Below are positions 14,883 through 22,742 of a DNA stretch of 22,742 bases, piece by piece. A model generated the notes under the pieces. It worked only from the letters and a program-made list of their open reading frames with translations, was not told where the DNA came from and searched no databases. Made by a program: the position numbers and the translations under genes. This DNA comes from Oscillibacter sp. (GTDB taxonomy: Bacteria > Bacillota > Clostridia > Oscillospirales > Oscillospiraceae), in contig JAHHSB010000005.1 in the NCBI GenBank assembly GCA_020025415.1, positions 1-22,742 of the forward strand. Reading direction: 5' to 3'. Positions within the stretch are counted from its first letter, which is position 1. Each line of letters starts with the position of its first letter.

Positions 14883-15797
14883 TTAGTTTTCCTTGCTGTA
14901 CGGCACGCCCAGCTGCGTGGGAACGTTAAAGCTCTTGCGGAACACCGTCAGCACGATGGTCAGGATATAGGGCAGGGCGATGATCAGCTCGTTGGGGAAT
15001 GCGCTGCCGCCGGACAGAGCCTGAATGTAGATGGAAATAGAGTCCGCCAGGCCGAACACCAGCGTGCCCAGCACCACGCCCTTGGTGCTCCAGTTGCCCA
15101 AAAAGCAGATGGCAAAAGCGATCCAGCCGCGGCCGTTGATAATGCCGCTGGTGTACATGCCCAGATAGCCCAGAGAGTAGAACGAACCGGCCACGCCGCC
15201 GGCCACGCCAGCCAGCAGCACCGTCAAAAAGCGGATCCGGCTGACGCTCATGCCCGCCACGTCCACCGCCTGGGGATTTTCACCCGTAGAGCGGATAGCC
15301 AGGCCCACCGAGGTCTTGTTAAGCACGTACCAGGCCACAGGGATCAGCAGGTAGACCAGATAGGTCAGGATATTCTGATGGAAAAAGATCTCGCCAATCC
15401 AGGGAATCTTGGACAGCAGCGGGATGGCCAGCTTGGGCAGGGTCTTGATCTGCAGGGGGGTGGTGGGGATCCCGAACAGAACCCGCTGGAAGAAGGCGCA
15501 GAAGCCCGCCGCCAGGATGTTGATAGCCGTACCGGTAACGATCTGCTGCTGGCGCAGGTAAACAGTAATCACGCCGTAGATGGCGGCGGTGATCACACCG
15601 CAGCCGATGGCCACCAGCAGGCCCGTCACGGCGCTGCCGCTGATGTAAGTACCCACAAAGCCGCCCCAGGCACCCATGAGGAAGATACCCTCAATGGCGG
15701 TGATCATCATGCCCGCCCGCTCGGCGTATACCTCCGCCAGGGCGCCCAGCAGAAGCGGTGTGCCCATCATAATGGCACGACTTAACACATTAAGCAT
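14883..15797 (-). CDS. ABC transporter permease, BMP/nucleoside type (second permease)
   Basis: 304 residues, start ATG at 15797 (MLNVLSRAIMMG), which overlaps the stop of the preceding permease by eight bases. Many hydrophobic helices are visible. The family signature region near the N-terminus reads PLLLGALAEVYAERAGMM followed by ITAIEGIFLMGAWGGF, typical of the YufQ-like member of the BPD_transp_2 family (guanosine/simple sugar permeases). RSTGENPQAVDVAGMSVSRIR is the cytoplasmic coupling loop that contacts the ATPase. It pairs with the other permease as a heterodimeric channel. It is the last gene of its operon and is followed by a strong terminator. Confidence 0.92.
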   Translation of the reverse strand: MLNVLSRAIMMGTPLLLGALAEVYAERAGMMITAIEGIFLMGAWGGFVGTYISGSAVTGLLVAIGCGVITAAIYGVITVYLRQQQIVTGTAINILAAGFCAFFQRVLFGIPTTPLQIKTLPKLAIPLLSKIPWIGEIFFHQNILTYLVYLLIPVAWYVLNKTSVGLAIRSTGENPQAVDVAGMSVSRIRFLTVLLAGVAGGVAGSFYSLGYLGMYTSGIINGRGWIAFAICFLGNWSTKGVVLGTLVFGLADSISIYIQALSGGSAFPNELIIALPYILTIVLTVFRKSFNVPTQLGVPYSKEN

Positions 15798-16866
15798 GTT
15801 CCACACTCGCTTTCTGCAGCTTTTTCTTCTCTCTACGGATCTCCATGTAATAGCGCAGGAAGTAAGCCACAATGACGCACAGCATCACGATGCCCTGAAG
15901 CAGGTCGATGATACTGGCAGGAATGTTCAGCCCCGGCATACGCCCCATGGTGGTGCCCATAATGCTCAGCAGGCCAAACAGCACCGAGGCGAAGATCACG
16001 CCGATGGGGTTGCCGTTGGCCAGAATGGCAATGCCGATGCCGTAGGAACCGATGGAACTGTTGAAATCCTGCAGCAGCATATGCTGCACGCCGTTGATCT
16101 CGGTCAGGCCGGCCATGCCCGCCAGGCCGCCGGAAATCAAAAAGGCGATGACATAAATCTTCTTGGCGCGGATGCCCGCCAGTTCGGCGGCGCTGGCATT
16201 GTTGCCCACCGCCCGGATTCGGAATCCCAGCGGCGTTTTATACAGCAGCACCCATACCACGATGGCCGTCAGCACCGCCAGCAGGAACCCCAGGTGCACC
16301 CGGGTGCCGGGAATGATATTGGGCAGATAGGCATTCTGGCTGATGGGGTCGGTCTGCAGGTACTCGCCCTTGGTCTCCCGCAGGAAGGTACGCAGCAGAT
16401 AGTCCATAAAGGCATCCACCACATAGGTGGACATCATACTGACCAGGAACTCGTTGGCGTTGAACTTGGCCTTGGCCAGGCCGATGAGGGCGCCGATCAG
16501 GCCGCCGGCCAGGAACGAACAGACCAGGACCACCAAAATCAGCAGCGGCGTGGGCAGCGCCTCCCCCAGGGAGAGGGACAGCGTCACCGCCACGGTGGCG
16601 CCGGCGTAAAACTGGCCCTGAGCGCCGATGTTGAAGAGGTTGGCCTTGTAAGTAAATGCGAAAGCCAGGGCCGTGAACATCAGCGGCGTGGCTTTGACCA
16701 GCACCTCACCCAAGGTGTACTTGTCGGTGATGATCTTCAAAAACGCCTTGGAAAATACGGTGACGGGATTGACATCCATGAACAGCAGCATACACGCACT
16801 GATCACCAGGCCCACCACTACAGCGCCGATGTTGAATAAAACAACGTCTTTGATCTTATTTTTCAT
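15790..16866 (-). CDS. ABC transporter permease, BMP/nucleoside type (first permease)
   Basis: 358 residues, start ATG at 16866 (MKNKIKDVVL) with AAAGGAGG upstream inside the end of the ATPase gene; the two reading frames overlap by 11 bases. The first hydrophobic segment is FNIGAVVVGLVISACMLLF. It carries the YufP-like hallmarks: KANLFNIGAQGQFYAGA, and the coupling loop RIRAVGNNASAAELAGIRAKK. Length and order match the larger of the two BPD_transp_2 permeases in nucleoside importers. It forms the membrane channel with the downstream permease. Confidence 0.93.
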   Translation of the reverse strand: MKNKIKDVVLFNIGAVVVGLVISACMLLFMDVNPVTVFSKAFLKIITDKYTLGEVLVKATPLMFTALAFAFTYKANLFNIGAQGQFYAGATVAVTLSLSLGEALPTPLLILVVLVCSFLAGGLIGALIGLAKAKFNANEFLVSMMSTYVVDAFMDYLLRTFLRETKGEYLQTDPISQNAYLPNIIPGTRVHLGFLLAVLTAIVVWVLLYKTPLGFRIRAVGNNASAAELAGIRAKKIYVIAFLISGGLAGMAGLTEINGVQHMLLQDFNSSIGSYGIGIAILANGNPIGVIFASVLFGLLSIMGTTMGRMPGLNIPASIIDLLQGIVMLCVIVAYFLRYYMEIRREKKKLQKASVEHA

Positions 16867-18388
16867 CGCCGCCTCCTTTCTCCAGGTCGTAGCCGGCCAT
16901 CAGCAGGCCGATCTGCTGGGTGGACAGCTCCCCGTTGCGGAAGATCCCCATGACCCGGCCCTTGTAAAGCACGGCGATCCAGTCGGACAGGGCAAAGATC
17001 TCTGACAGCTCCGTGGAAACCATCAGAATGCCCTTGCCCTTGGCCTTCTCCTCCAAAATGGCCCGGTGGATGCGGTTCACCGCGCCCATATCCAGGCCAC
17101 GGGTAGGTTGGTTGAACACGATCAGGGTGGATCCTACGTCGATCTCCCGGCCCAGAACCATCTTCTGCTGGTTGCCGCCGGAGAGGCTCTTGGCCGGGGC
17201 GTCCGGCCCCGGGGCCTTGACCTGATGCTCCCGAATGATATCCTGGGTATAGCTGTTGAGCTTTTTCTGGTCGATAAAGCCCCGGCGGGTCCACTTCTTA
17301 TCAAAGCTGGTTTTGAGCATCATGTTCTCCGCCAGCGTCATATTCATAATCAAACCATCCCGATACCGATCCACCGGCACATAGCCAATGCCGGCATCGA
17401 TCCGGCGACGGATGGAATCGTGCTGAATGTCCCGCCCGCAGTAGAGCAGCTTGCCCTCGCTCAGGGGCAGGTCGCCGCAGATGACCTCGCAGAGTTCATC
17501 CTGGCCGTTGCCGCTAACGCCGGCGATGCCGAATACCTCGCCCCGGCGGATCTGGAAGGAAATACCGTCCAGCAGGACCGGCGCCTTCCCGCCGCCCACC
17601 CGGATATTCTGCACATCCAAAACCACTTCTCCGGAGGTAGTGCCCTCCCCGTCGGTGCGGATGGCGGGGATCACATCCTCGCCCATCATCAGCCGAGAGA
17701 GCTCCCGCTCGTCGGTCTCTTCCTTGCGCAGGTTGCCGGCCACCCGGCCATCCCGCATGACCACGATCCGGTCAGCTACCTCCATCACCTCTTTGAGCTT
17801 ATGGGTAATGAAGATCACCGAGTTTCCCTTTTCCGCAAATTTTTTAATAAAGCGCATCAGCGTTTCAGACTCCTGGGGAGTCAGCACGGCGGTGGGTTCA
17901 TCCATGATCAGGATGCGGGCATTGATATACAGTGCCTTCATGATCTCCACCTTCTGCTGCACGCCCACCGCCAGATCCCGCACCCGGGCGTCCACCGGGA
18001 TCTCAAATCCCGCCTCTTCGGCGATCCTGCGCACCTTCTCCCGGCACTCCTTCATATGAATGGGGCCCCGGACGTTGCCCAGGATGATGTTCTCCGTCAC
18101 CGTGTGGGCGGGGACCAGGGAGAAATGCTGCTGGATCATGGCAATGCCCTTGGCCATAGCGTCTTTGGGAGAGTGGATCACCGTCTCCTGCCCGTCGATG
18201 AGGATGGTGCCCTCATCCGCACGATACAAGCCGTACAGGCACTTCATAATCGTGCTTTTCCCGGCGCCGTTCTCCCCCAGCAGAGCCAGCACCTCTCCTT
18301 TTTGCACAGAAAAGCTAACATCCTGGTTGGCGATGACCTTGGCAAAATACTTGCTGATGTTTCTCAGCTCCACAACGGAAGCATCCAA
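16856..18388 (-). CDS. ABC transporter ATP-binding protein, two tandem ABC domains (second importer)
   Basis: 510 residues from a TTG start at 18388, which is preceded at a good distance by AGAGGTG. The alternative GTG at 18397 lies within that same ribosome site and would add three residues. Domain 1 has Walker [10 protein letters not shown], signature LAVGVQQK and Walker B ILIMDEPTAVLTP. Domain 2 has the expected degenerate P-loop GVSGNGQDEL, signature LSGGNQQK and LIVFNQPTRGLD. It powers the two permeases encoded downstream, whose first gene overlaps its end. It resembles the ATPase near the left edge but is clearly divergent, so the two importers are paralogous rather than a recent duplication. 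Confidence 0.93.
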   Translation of the reverse strand: MDASVVELRNISKYFAKVIANQDVSFSVQKGEVLALLGENGAGKSTIMKCLYGLYRADEGTILIDGQETVIHSPKDAMAKGIAMIQQHFSLVPAHTVTENIILGNVRGPIHMKECREKVRRIAEEAGFEIPVDARVRDLAVGVQQKVEIMKALYINARILIMDEPTAVLTPQESETLMRFIKKFAEKGNSVIFITHKLKEVMEVADRIVVMRDGRVAGNLRKEETDERELSRLMMGEDVIPAIRTDGEGTTSGEVVLDVQNIRVGGGKAPVLLDGISFQIRRGEVFGIAGVSGNGQDELCEVICGDLPLSEGKLLYCGRDIQHDSIRRRIDAGIGYVPVDRYRDGLIMNMTLAENMMLKTSFDKKWTRRGFIDQKKLNSYTQDIIREHQVKAPGPDAPAKSLSGGNQQKMVLGREIDVGSTLIVFNQPTRGLDMGAVNRIHRAILEEKAKGKGILMVSTELSEIFALSDWIAVLYKGRVMGIFRNGELSTQQIGLLMAGYDLEKGGGDEK

Positions 18389-18417
18389 CTTCTGCACCTC
18401 TTTTCTTTAGAAGGAAA

Positions 18418-18447
18418 AGGCTGGTGCTCAGAGATGAGCACCAGCCT
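18418..18447 (-). terminator. Intercistronic hairpin / attenuator between lipoprotein and ATPase genes
   Basis: On the minus strand AGGCTGGTGCTCA and TGAGCACCAGCCT form a perfect 13-base stem with loop TCTC. TTTTCCTTCT follows, a weak U-tract that would let only part of transcription continue. It lies 12 bases past the lipoprotein stop and about 30 bases before the ATPase start. Excess lipoprotein over ATPase is the expected outcome. Confidence 0.85.
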
Positions 18448-18459
18448 CTCTCTCCGTAA

Positions 18460-19491
18460 TCAGTCAAACAGCGCGGTCAGATCCACGTTGCCGAGCTTGT
18501 AATCAGCAACGGCCTGCTCAACGGCGTCCTTGGCTTCCTGAGAGACATTGTCAGTGTAGATGGGCACGAAGATGTCCTGGGCGATACCGACCTCATGGAC
18601 CTGGTGTCCGGCCAGCTCGCCGTTCATGAAGCTCTCGATGGCCCAGGTGTACATGGTGGCAAACTGGAAGTCCACAGAAGCCACCACGGTGTTGGGATCG
18701 ATAGTAGTCTGGTCAGAAGAGTAACCGATGACCTTGGCGCCCTTCTCGATGGCGGCGTTGATGGTGCCCAGGCCCAGCTCATTGGCATAGACGAACATCA
18801 CGTCGGCACCGTCGTCGATCATGGTCTCACCCATCTGCTTGCCCAGAGCGGTGTCGCTCCAGCTGTTGGCATAGGACAAGGTGTAGTCGGCGTCCTCAAA
18901 TCCGTGCTCCTTGGCGACCTCCACGGCGGTCTTGCCGTAGACGGCCATCAGGTTCTCCATAGCCTGGTTGGACTCGCCGCCGATCATGCCGAACTTGCCA
19001 GTCTCGGTGGTGTAGCCGGCCAGGATACCGGCCAGATAGCTGGCCTCATACTCTCTGGGGAACAGAGGAGCCAGGTTGTCCAGATCGCAGTTGGAGCCGT
19101 TGACCACCATGAACATGGTGTCGGGATAGCTGGCCGCTACGGTGGCGGCAGCCTCGTCAAACTGGGAACCGGCTGCCATGACGATGTCATAGCCCCGCTC
19201 GGCATACTCCCGGAAGGTAGCCTCAAAGTCGGCAGGCTGCACATTCTCCACATACTCCATGCTGGTGCCCAGTTCCTCGTTGCAGGCTTCCACGCCCGCG
19301 TAGTTGGAGGCGTTCCAGCCCTGGTCGTTCACTTCGCCGGGCAGCAGCAGCACGATCTTGTAATCGGCGGCCGTCTTCTCCCCATCCCCTCCGGAACCGG
19401 CGGAACCGCTGGGCTCGTCACTGCTTCCGCAGCCGGCCAGCAGAGCCAGCACCAGTGCTGTTACCGTAAAGAGACTCCATAATCTTTTCAT
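18460..19491 (-). CDS. BMP family nucleoside-type substrate-binding lipoprotein (second importer)
   Basis: 343 residues, start ATG at 19491 (MKRLWSLFTV) with AAAGGAG upstream. A TTG two codons earlier is too close to the ribosome site. The lipobox LLAGC (Cys21) follows a hydrophobic core, and a Gly/Ser linker leads to DYKIVLLLPGEVNDQGWNAS, the classic BMP opening (NDxxWN). GYDIVMAAGSQFDEAAATVA, YPDTMFMVVNG and EASYLAGILAGYTTETGKFG follow in family order. The protein binds its ligand outside the cell and delivers it to the permeases. The NDQGWN opening differs from the GDQSYYD of the other lipoprotein in this window, so different ligands are likely. No catabolic gene is adjacent to identify the ligand. 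Confidence 0.93.
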   Translation of the reverse strand: MKRLWSLFTVTALVLALLAGCGSSDEPSGSAGSGGDGEKTAADYKIVLLLPGEVNDQGWNASNYAGVEACNEELGTSMEYVENVQPADFEATFREYAERGYDIVMAAGSQFDEAAATVAASYPDTMFMVVNGSNCDLDNLAPLFPREYEASYLAGILAGYTTETGKFGMIGGESNQAMENLMAVYGKTAVEVAKEHGFEDADYTLSYANSWSDTALGKQMGETMIDDGADVMFVYANELGLGTINAAIEKGAKVIGYSSDQTTIDPNTVVASVDFQFATMYTWAIESFMNGELAGHQVHEVGIAQDIFVPIYTDNVSQEAKDAVEQAVADYKLGNVDLTALFD

Positions 19492-19517
19492 GACCAATGC
19501 GCTCCTTTCAAAATCTC

Positions 19518-19545
19518 TTCCACCCCCCTGTTTGGGGGCTTGGAA
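19518..19545 (-). other. 5'-terminal mRNA hairpin of the second ABC operon
   Basis: TTCCA (two-base bulge) CCCCC, loop AAACA, then GGGGG and TGGAA on the minus strand. The predicted transcription start is near 19548, so the stem begins within a few bases of the mRNA 5' end. A role as an RNA stabiliser is plausible but not shown. Confidence 0.6.
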
Positions 19546-19554
19546 TTTAACCTT

Positions 19555-19583
19555 ATTTTAGCATTTCCCCAGCCCAACGGCAA
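19555..19583 (-). promoter_or_regulatory. Sigma-70-type promoter of the second ABC operon
   Basis: On the minus strand TTGCCG (19583-19578) and TAAAAT (19560-19555) are separated by 17 bases, about 60 bases before the lipoprotein start. The -10 box is strong and the -35 box moderate. Confidence 0.7.
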
Positions 19584-19761
19584 CTCTATTTTCTCGACAG
19601 GAACGTGGTTTCTTGATTTTTTGGCACATCCTCTAGGTTCTTTTTCCTAATTTTGGTGTTCTTTCCTATGTTTTTCTCAGCCGGGGCCGCAGCACTTCTC
19701 CATTTTGTCTATATTGTTTGGTTTTTCTTTTTATATTTTGACGGATTTGTGCCTTCTGCCG
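19584..19761. other. AT-rich gene-free spacer with a 14-base near-repeat
   Basis: This 178-base stretch is much richer in A and T than its surroundings and shows no convincing coding frame. It includes GGTTCTTTTTCCTA (19636-19649) and GGTGTTCTTTCCTA (19655-19668), which agree at 11 of 14 positions and are offset by 19 bases. They lie upstream of the second ABC operon promoter and could be regulator sites. Confidence 0.4.
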
Positions 19762-19804
19762 AAAAAAGAAAGGGGCAGCAGTGCAAAAAGCAGCTGCTGC
19801 CCCC
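19762..19804 (-). terminator. Intrinsic terminator of the dihydrolipoamide dehydrogenase gene
   Basis: On the minus strand GGGGCAGCAG and CTGCTGCCCC form a 10-base stem, with TGC/GCA pairs inside the loop, followed by TTTCTTTTTT. It lies just past the stop at 19816. Confidence 0.92.
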
Positions 19805-19815
19805 GGGACCGCCGT

Positions 19816-21234
19816 TTAATTTTTCGTGTGGATGGCGCGTTTCTCCACCTGGAGCGCCGCCTCCCGCACCGCCTCGGAGACGGTGGGATGGGAGTGGATG
19901 GTGGTGATCAGGTCCTCCACCGTGGCACCCATGCGCAGCGCCATGGCTCCCTCGGCAATCAGGTCGCTGGCGTGGGGGCCGATGATGTGCATGCCCAGTA
20001 CTTTGCCGCTGCCCTTCTCGGCCACGATCTTCACCGTGCCCTTGCCCCCGTCCAGTATCAGGGCCCGGCCGTTGGCGGCCAGGGGGAACTTGCCCGTTTC
20101 ATACTCCATGCCCCGAGCCCGGGCCTCCTCCTCCGTCAGGCCCACAGCGGCGGCCTCCGGCAGCAGGTAAACGCAGGTGGGATTGGTGGACTCATCATAG
20201 CGGCTGTCCAGCCCGCAGATGTTCTCTGCGGCCACCTCGCCCATGGCAGAGGCAGTGTGAGCCAGCTGGGCCACACCCTTCACGCAGTCGCCGATGGCGT
20301 ACACCCCCGGCACGTTGGTGCGCATATGGTCGTCGGTGAGGATCTGCCCCTTCTCCTGGGCCACGCCGCCCAGGTCCAGCCGCAGCGCCTGGGTGTTGGG
20401 CCGGCGGCCCACAGCCACCAGCACCTTGTCCGCTTCATAGCTGACGGCCGCGTCCTTTTTGTGATCCCGGCACAGCAGGCGTACGCCGCCGCCCTCCCGG
20501 GGCTCCACAGACTCCACCGCCGTCTGCAGCTGCAGTGCCACGCCCAGCTTGCGCAGATACATCAGGCCCAGCCGGGTCACATCCCCGTCCAGCATGGGCA
20601 GCACATGGTCCTGCAGCTCGATGACCGTCACCTTGGTGCCAAAGCCCGCATAGGCGCAAGCCAGCTCCAGCCCAATGACGCCGCCCCCGATCACCGCTAG
20701 GGACTCGGGCAGCTCCTCCATGGACAACGCTCCGGTGGAGTCGATGCAGTCGGCGTTTTCCTGCAGGCCCGGAATGGGCGGGATCACATTGACGGAGCCG
20801 GTGGCCAGGATGATGGCGTCAGGGCGCAGGATCTGGACCGTGCCATCGGCGCAGCGCACCTCCATCTCCCCGGGGGCGGTGAAAGAGGCCGTCCCCTCCA
20901 GCCGCTCCACGCCGTTGGACTTCAGGAGCGTGGCGATGCCGCCGGTAAGCTTTTGGGTTACCGTGTTTTTATGAGCCATCAGCTGGGGGAAGTCGATCTC
21001 CACGCCGGCGGTCTTTACACCGATCTCCGCCGCCTCGCCCCGGAGCCGGATGGCCAGCTCTGCGCTGTGGAGCAGGCACTTGGTGGGAATGCAGCCCACA
21101 TTCAGGCAAGTGCCGCCCAAATGCTCCCGCTCTACCAGCGTGACCCGGGCTCCCAGCTGGGCCGCCCGAATGGCGGCCACATAGCCGCCCGGACCGCCGC
21201 CCGTCACCAGCACCCAGCGTTTGTTCTCTTCCAT
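19816..21234 (-). CDS. lpdA: Dihydrolipoamide dehydrogenase (E3)
   Basis: 472 residues, start ATG at 21234 (MEENKRWVLV) with AAGGAG about ten bases upstream. An ATG three codons earlier almost touches the ribosome site. FAD-binding GGGPGG (12-17) is followed by GGTCLNVGCIPTK with the redox pair C43/C48. AVIGGGVIGLELACAYAGFG is the NAD-binding Rossmann motif, VYAIGDC the second FAD contact, and HSHPTVSE supplies the catalytic His449/Glu454 pair near the C-terminus. It reoxidises lipoyl groups of 2-oxoacid dehydrogenases or of the glycine cleavage H-protein, making NADH. No E1, E2 or glycine cleavage gene is in view; the preceding gene encodes a peptide-binding protein 49 bases upstream, so its partner complex is elsewhere. 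Confidence 0.94.
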   Translation of the reverse strand: MEENKRWVLVTGGGPGGYVAAIRAAQLGARVTLVEREHLGGTCLNVGCIPTKCLLHSAELAIRLRGEAAEIGVKTAGVEIDFPQLMAHKNTVTQKLTGGIATLLKSNGVERLEGTASFTAPGEMEVRCADGTVQILRPDAIILATGSVNVIPPIPGLQENADCIDSTGALSMEELPESLAVIGGGVIGLELACAYAGFGTKVTVIELQDHVLPMLDGDVTRLGLMYLRKLGVALQLQTAVESVEPREGGGVRLLCRDHKKDAAVSYEADKVLVAVGRRPNTQALRLDLGGVAQEKGQILTDDHMRTNVPGVYAIGDCVKGVAQLAHTASAMGEVAAENICGLDSRYDESTNPTCVYLLPEAAAVGLTEEEARARGMEYETGKFPLAANGRALILDGGKGTVKIVAEKGSGKVLGMHIIGPHASDLIAEGAMALRMGATVEDLITTIHSHPTVSEAVREAALQVEKRAIHTKN

Positions 21235-21283
21235 GATCCTCATTCTCCTTTCCCCAAAAGCCGCCGAAGCGTCCGCAAACAGA

Positions 21284-22742
21284 TTAGGCCGCCGGACTCA
21301 CATTCCGGAAGCTGAACCAGCCCCGGCTGTCCCGACACAGGCCGCTCAGACTTTCCCGCATTTTCCACGCCGTGCCCGTGTGATAGAGGGGGCAGATGGC
21401 GTTATCCTCCAGCAGCAGACTCTCCGCATCGTGGAGGCAGGCCTGCCGGGCGGAGGCGTCGGAGGCGCCGGCAATGACCTTCAGCAGCGTCTCATAGGCG
21501 CTGTTGGAATAGCCCGCCGCGTTCTCCTCGCTGCTCTCCTGCCAGGGAAGCAAAAAGCCCTCGGCGTCGTTGACCTGGCTGCGGATCTCGCACCCCGCCA
21601 CGGCATAGCTGCCGCTCTCCAGGGTCCGCTCCAGCTCCTGGGCGCTCACCGCCCGGACCGTCACCGTGACGTTCAGCGCCTCCCGCCAGGTCTGGGCGAT
21701 GACGTTCATCACCGTCTCCTGCTCTCCGGCTTCACACAGCAGCTCCACCTCTGGGAAGTTCTTTCCGTTGCCGTAACCCGCCTGATCCAGCAGCTTCGCC
21801 GCCTCCTGGCAGCGGCTGGTCAGGCTGTCGGCATCGGTTTTCTTGATGCTTCCCCCCGCGGCGCGGAAATCCTCATCCGCCTTCAGCCCGGGCACGCCCG
21901 CCGGCACCAGGGCCGAGGCAGCCTCCGCCCGGACGCCCGCGGCCTCCGTCACCGCCTGATAGTCCACGGCGGCGGAGAACGCCCGGCGCACCAAGGGATC
22001 GGCAAAGGGATCGGCCGTCATGTTGAACAGCAGGCAGTTGGTGGACAGGCGCAGCGTAGGATCCCGGTTCACGTCGGCGTGGAGCTTTTCATACTCCGCC
22101 TCCGGCAGCTCGCCCAAAAAGTCCACGGTGCCGGCAGAGTAAAGCTTCCAGCCCTCCTCCGGGCTGTCGGCAAAATGGAACACGATCTCCGCCGGGCCGG
22201 CCTCCTGATCATAATAGGTCTTGCTGCGGCTGAGGATCAGGGTCTCATCCTCGGCGGCGGTGGCAGTATACAGTCCGTTGGTCACCAGCGACCTGGCATC
22301 GGGGGCCCACTCCGTCTTGCCGGAGTCCTCATCTGTCTCGCTCTGGGCCTCCACCACGCTCTGACGCAGAGGCATGGTGGCCGCAGCGGTGCATACATCG
22401 GTCAAAAACCAGTCGTACTTCCCCGTCAGGGTCACCACCAGGGTGGTGTCGTTTTTCGCGCTCACCGCCAGCGCGCTCAGCTCCCCGCCGGCGCGCACGG
22501 TGTCATAGCCCTGCACCACCGACAGCAGCGAGGCGTTGGGAGAGTCGGTCTTGGGATCTGCCAGGCGCTGCCAGGCGTAGACAAAGTCTTGCGCCGTCAC
22601 CGCCGTTCCGTCGGACCACTCCGCCTTCCGCAGCCGGAAGGTGTAGGTCACGGTGCCGGCCTCATTTTCTGCGGAGCTGCAGCTCTTGGCCATACCGTAG
22701 TCCACCGTGTTGCCGGCGGTGCCGGCAGAGACCCGCATCAGA
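21284..22742 (-). CDS. Family 5 (oligopeptide/dipeptide type) ABC solute-binding protein, N-terminus beyond window
   Basis: About 486 codons are present and the frame stays open past the right edge. An internal Met at 22738 is not the true start. TVTYTFRLRKAEWSDGTAVT followed by AQDFVYAWQRLADPKT is the SBP_bac_5 signature near residue 80-120 of such proteins. VTNGLYTATAAEDETLILSRSKTYYD, LLFNMTADPFADPLVRRAFSAAVD, and the closing DAESLLLEDNAICPLYHTG are all in family order. The signal peptide and lipobox would lie to the right. It captures peptides or related solutes at the cell surface for an Opp/Dpp importer; no permease or ATPase follows it here, so it is either an orphan or the last gene of its operon. 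Confidence 0.9.
   Translation of the reverse strand, partial: LMRVSAGTAGNTVDYGMAKSCSSAENEAGTVTYTFRLRKAEWSDGTAVTAQDFVYAWQRLADPKTDSPNASLLSVVQGYDTVRAGGELSALAVSAKNDTTLVVTLTGKYDWFLTDVCTAAATMPLRQSVVEAQSETDEDSGKTEWAPDARSLVTNGLYTATAAEDETLILSRSKTYYDQEAGPAEIVFHFADSPEEGWKLYSAGTVDFLGELPEAEYEKLHADVNRDPTLRLSTNCLLFNMTADPFADPLVRRAFSAAVDYQAVTEAAGVRAEAASALVPAGVPGLKADEDFRAAGGSIKKTDADSLTSRCQEAAKLLDQAGYGNGKNFPEVELLCEAGEQETVMNVIAQTWREALNVTVTVRAVSAQELERTLESGSYAVAGCEIRSQVNDAEGFLLPWQESSEENAAGYSNSAYETLLKVIAGASDASARQACLHDAESLLLEDNAICPLYHTGTAWKMRESLSGLCRDSRGWFSFRNVSPAA

Noticed and set aside
19622..19637. TGGCACATCCTCTAGG as a second sigma-54 promoter
   Set aside because: It has the -24 half, but CTAG stands where TTGC is needed, it lies on the plus strand, and no plus-strand gene follows.

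Overview
This 22.7 kb window is GC-rich (roughly 60%) and looks like chromosome from an anaerobic, low-branching Firmicute, most likely an Oscillospiraceae/Clostridium cluster IV gut bacterium. The grounds are an oxygen-sensitive glycyl radical enzyme with its activase, BMP-type nucleoside ABC transporters, AGGAGG-type ribosome binding sites, lipoprotein signal peptides of Gram-positive style, and a PAS/sigma-54 activator driving a CoA-transferase. The genus is inference only. There is no phage, IS, CRISPR, rRNA or tRNA signal that I can see.

Region 1 (about 1-11360) looks like an anaerobic nucleoside scavenging island. Reading leftward on the minus strand it holds: the wreck of an MBL-fold gene (8915-9164), an M20D amidohydrolase, a YjjI-family glycyl radical enzyme and its YjjW-type activase (ATGA-coupled), adenosine deaminase, a protein with two nucleoside 2-deoxyribosyltransferase-like domains, and then a BMP lipoprotein, an ABC ATPase and the start of a permease that runs off the left edge. 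Divergently on the plus strand lies a 696-residue ADP-ribosylglycohydrolase-like protein with a long beta-rich C-terminal extension. Promoter-like sites with 17-base spacers sit before the divergent gene, before the glycyl radical enzyme gene, and before the BMP lipoprotein gene. The import system would bring nucleosides in; the deaminase and deoxyribosyltransferase act on base and glycosidic bond. The glycyl radical enzyme is the unexplained partner.

Region 2 (11366-14867) holds a PAS-AAA+-Fis sigma-54 activator on the minus strand and, divergently, a fused family I acyl-CoA:acetate/propionate CoA-transferase. The spacer between them carries an exact -24/-12 promoter for the CoA-transferase, and a sigma-70-type promoter for the regulator that overlaps two 17-base direct repeats. 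The two genes appear to form a self-contained regulatory switch. The regulator and the ADP-ribosylglycohydrolase-like gene converge on a shared terminator; two further terminators close off the CoA-transferase.

Region 3 (14883-19583) is a second, complete BMP-type ABC importer on the minus strand: lipoprotein, ATPase and two permeases with overlapping ends, a good promoter, and a hairpin between the lipoprotein and ATPase genes. An analogous hairpin sits at the same place in the first importer operon.

Region 4 (19762-22742) holds dihydrolipoamide dehydrogenase with its terminator, preceded by the C-terminal majority of an oligopeptide-type (family 5) solute-binding protein that runs off the right edge.
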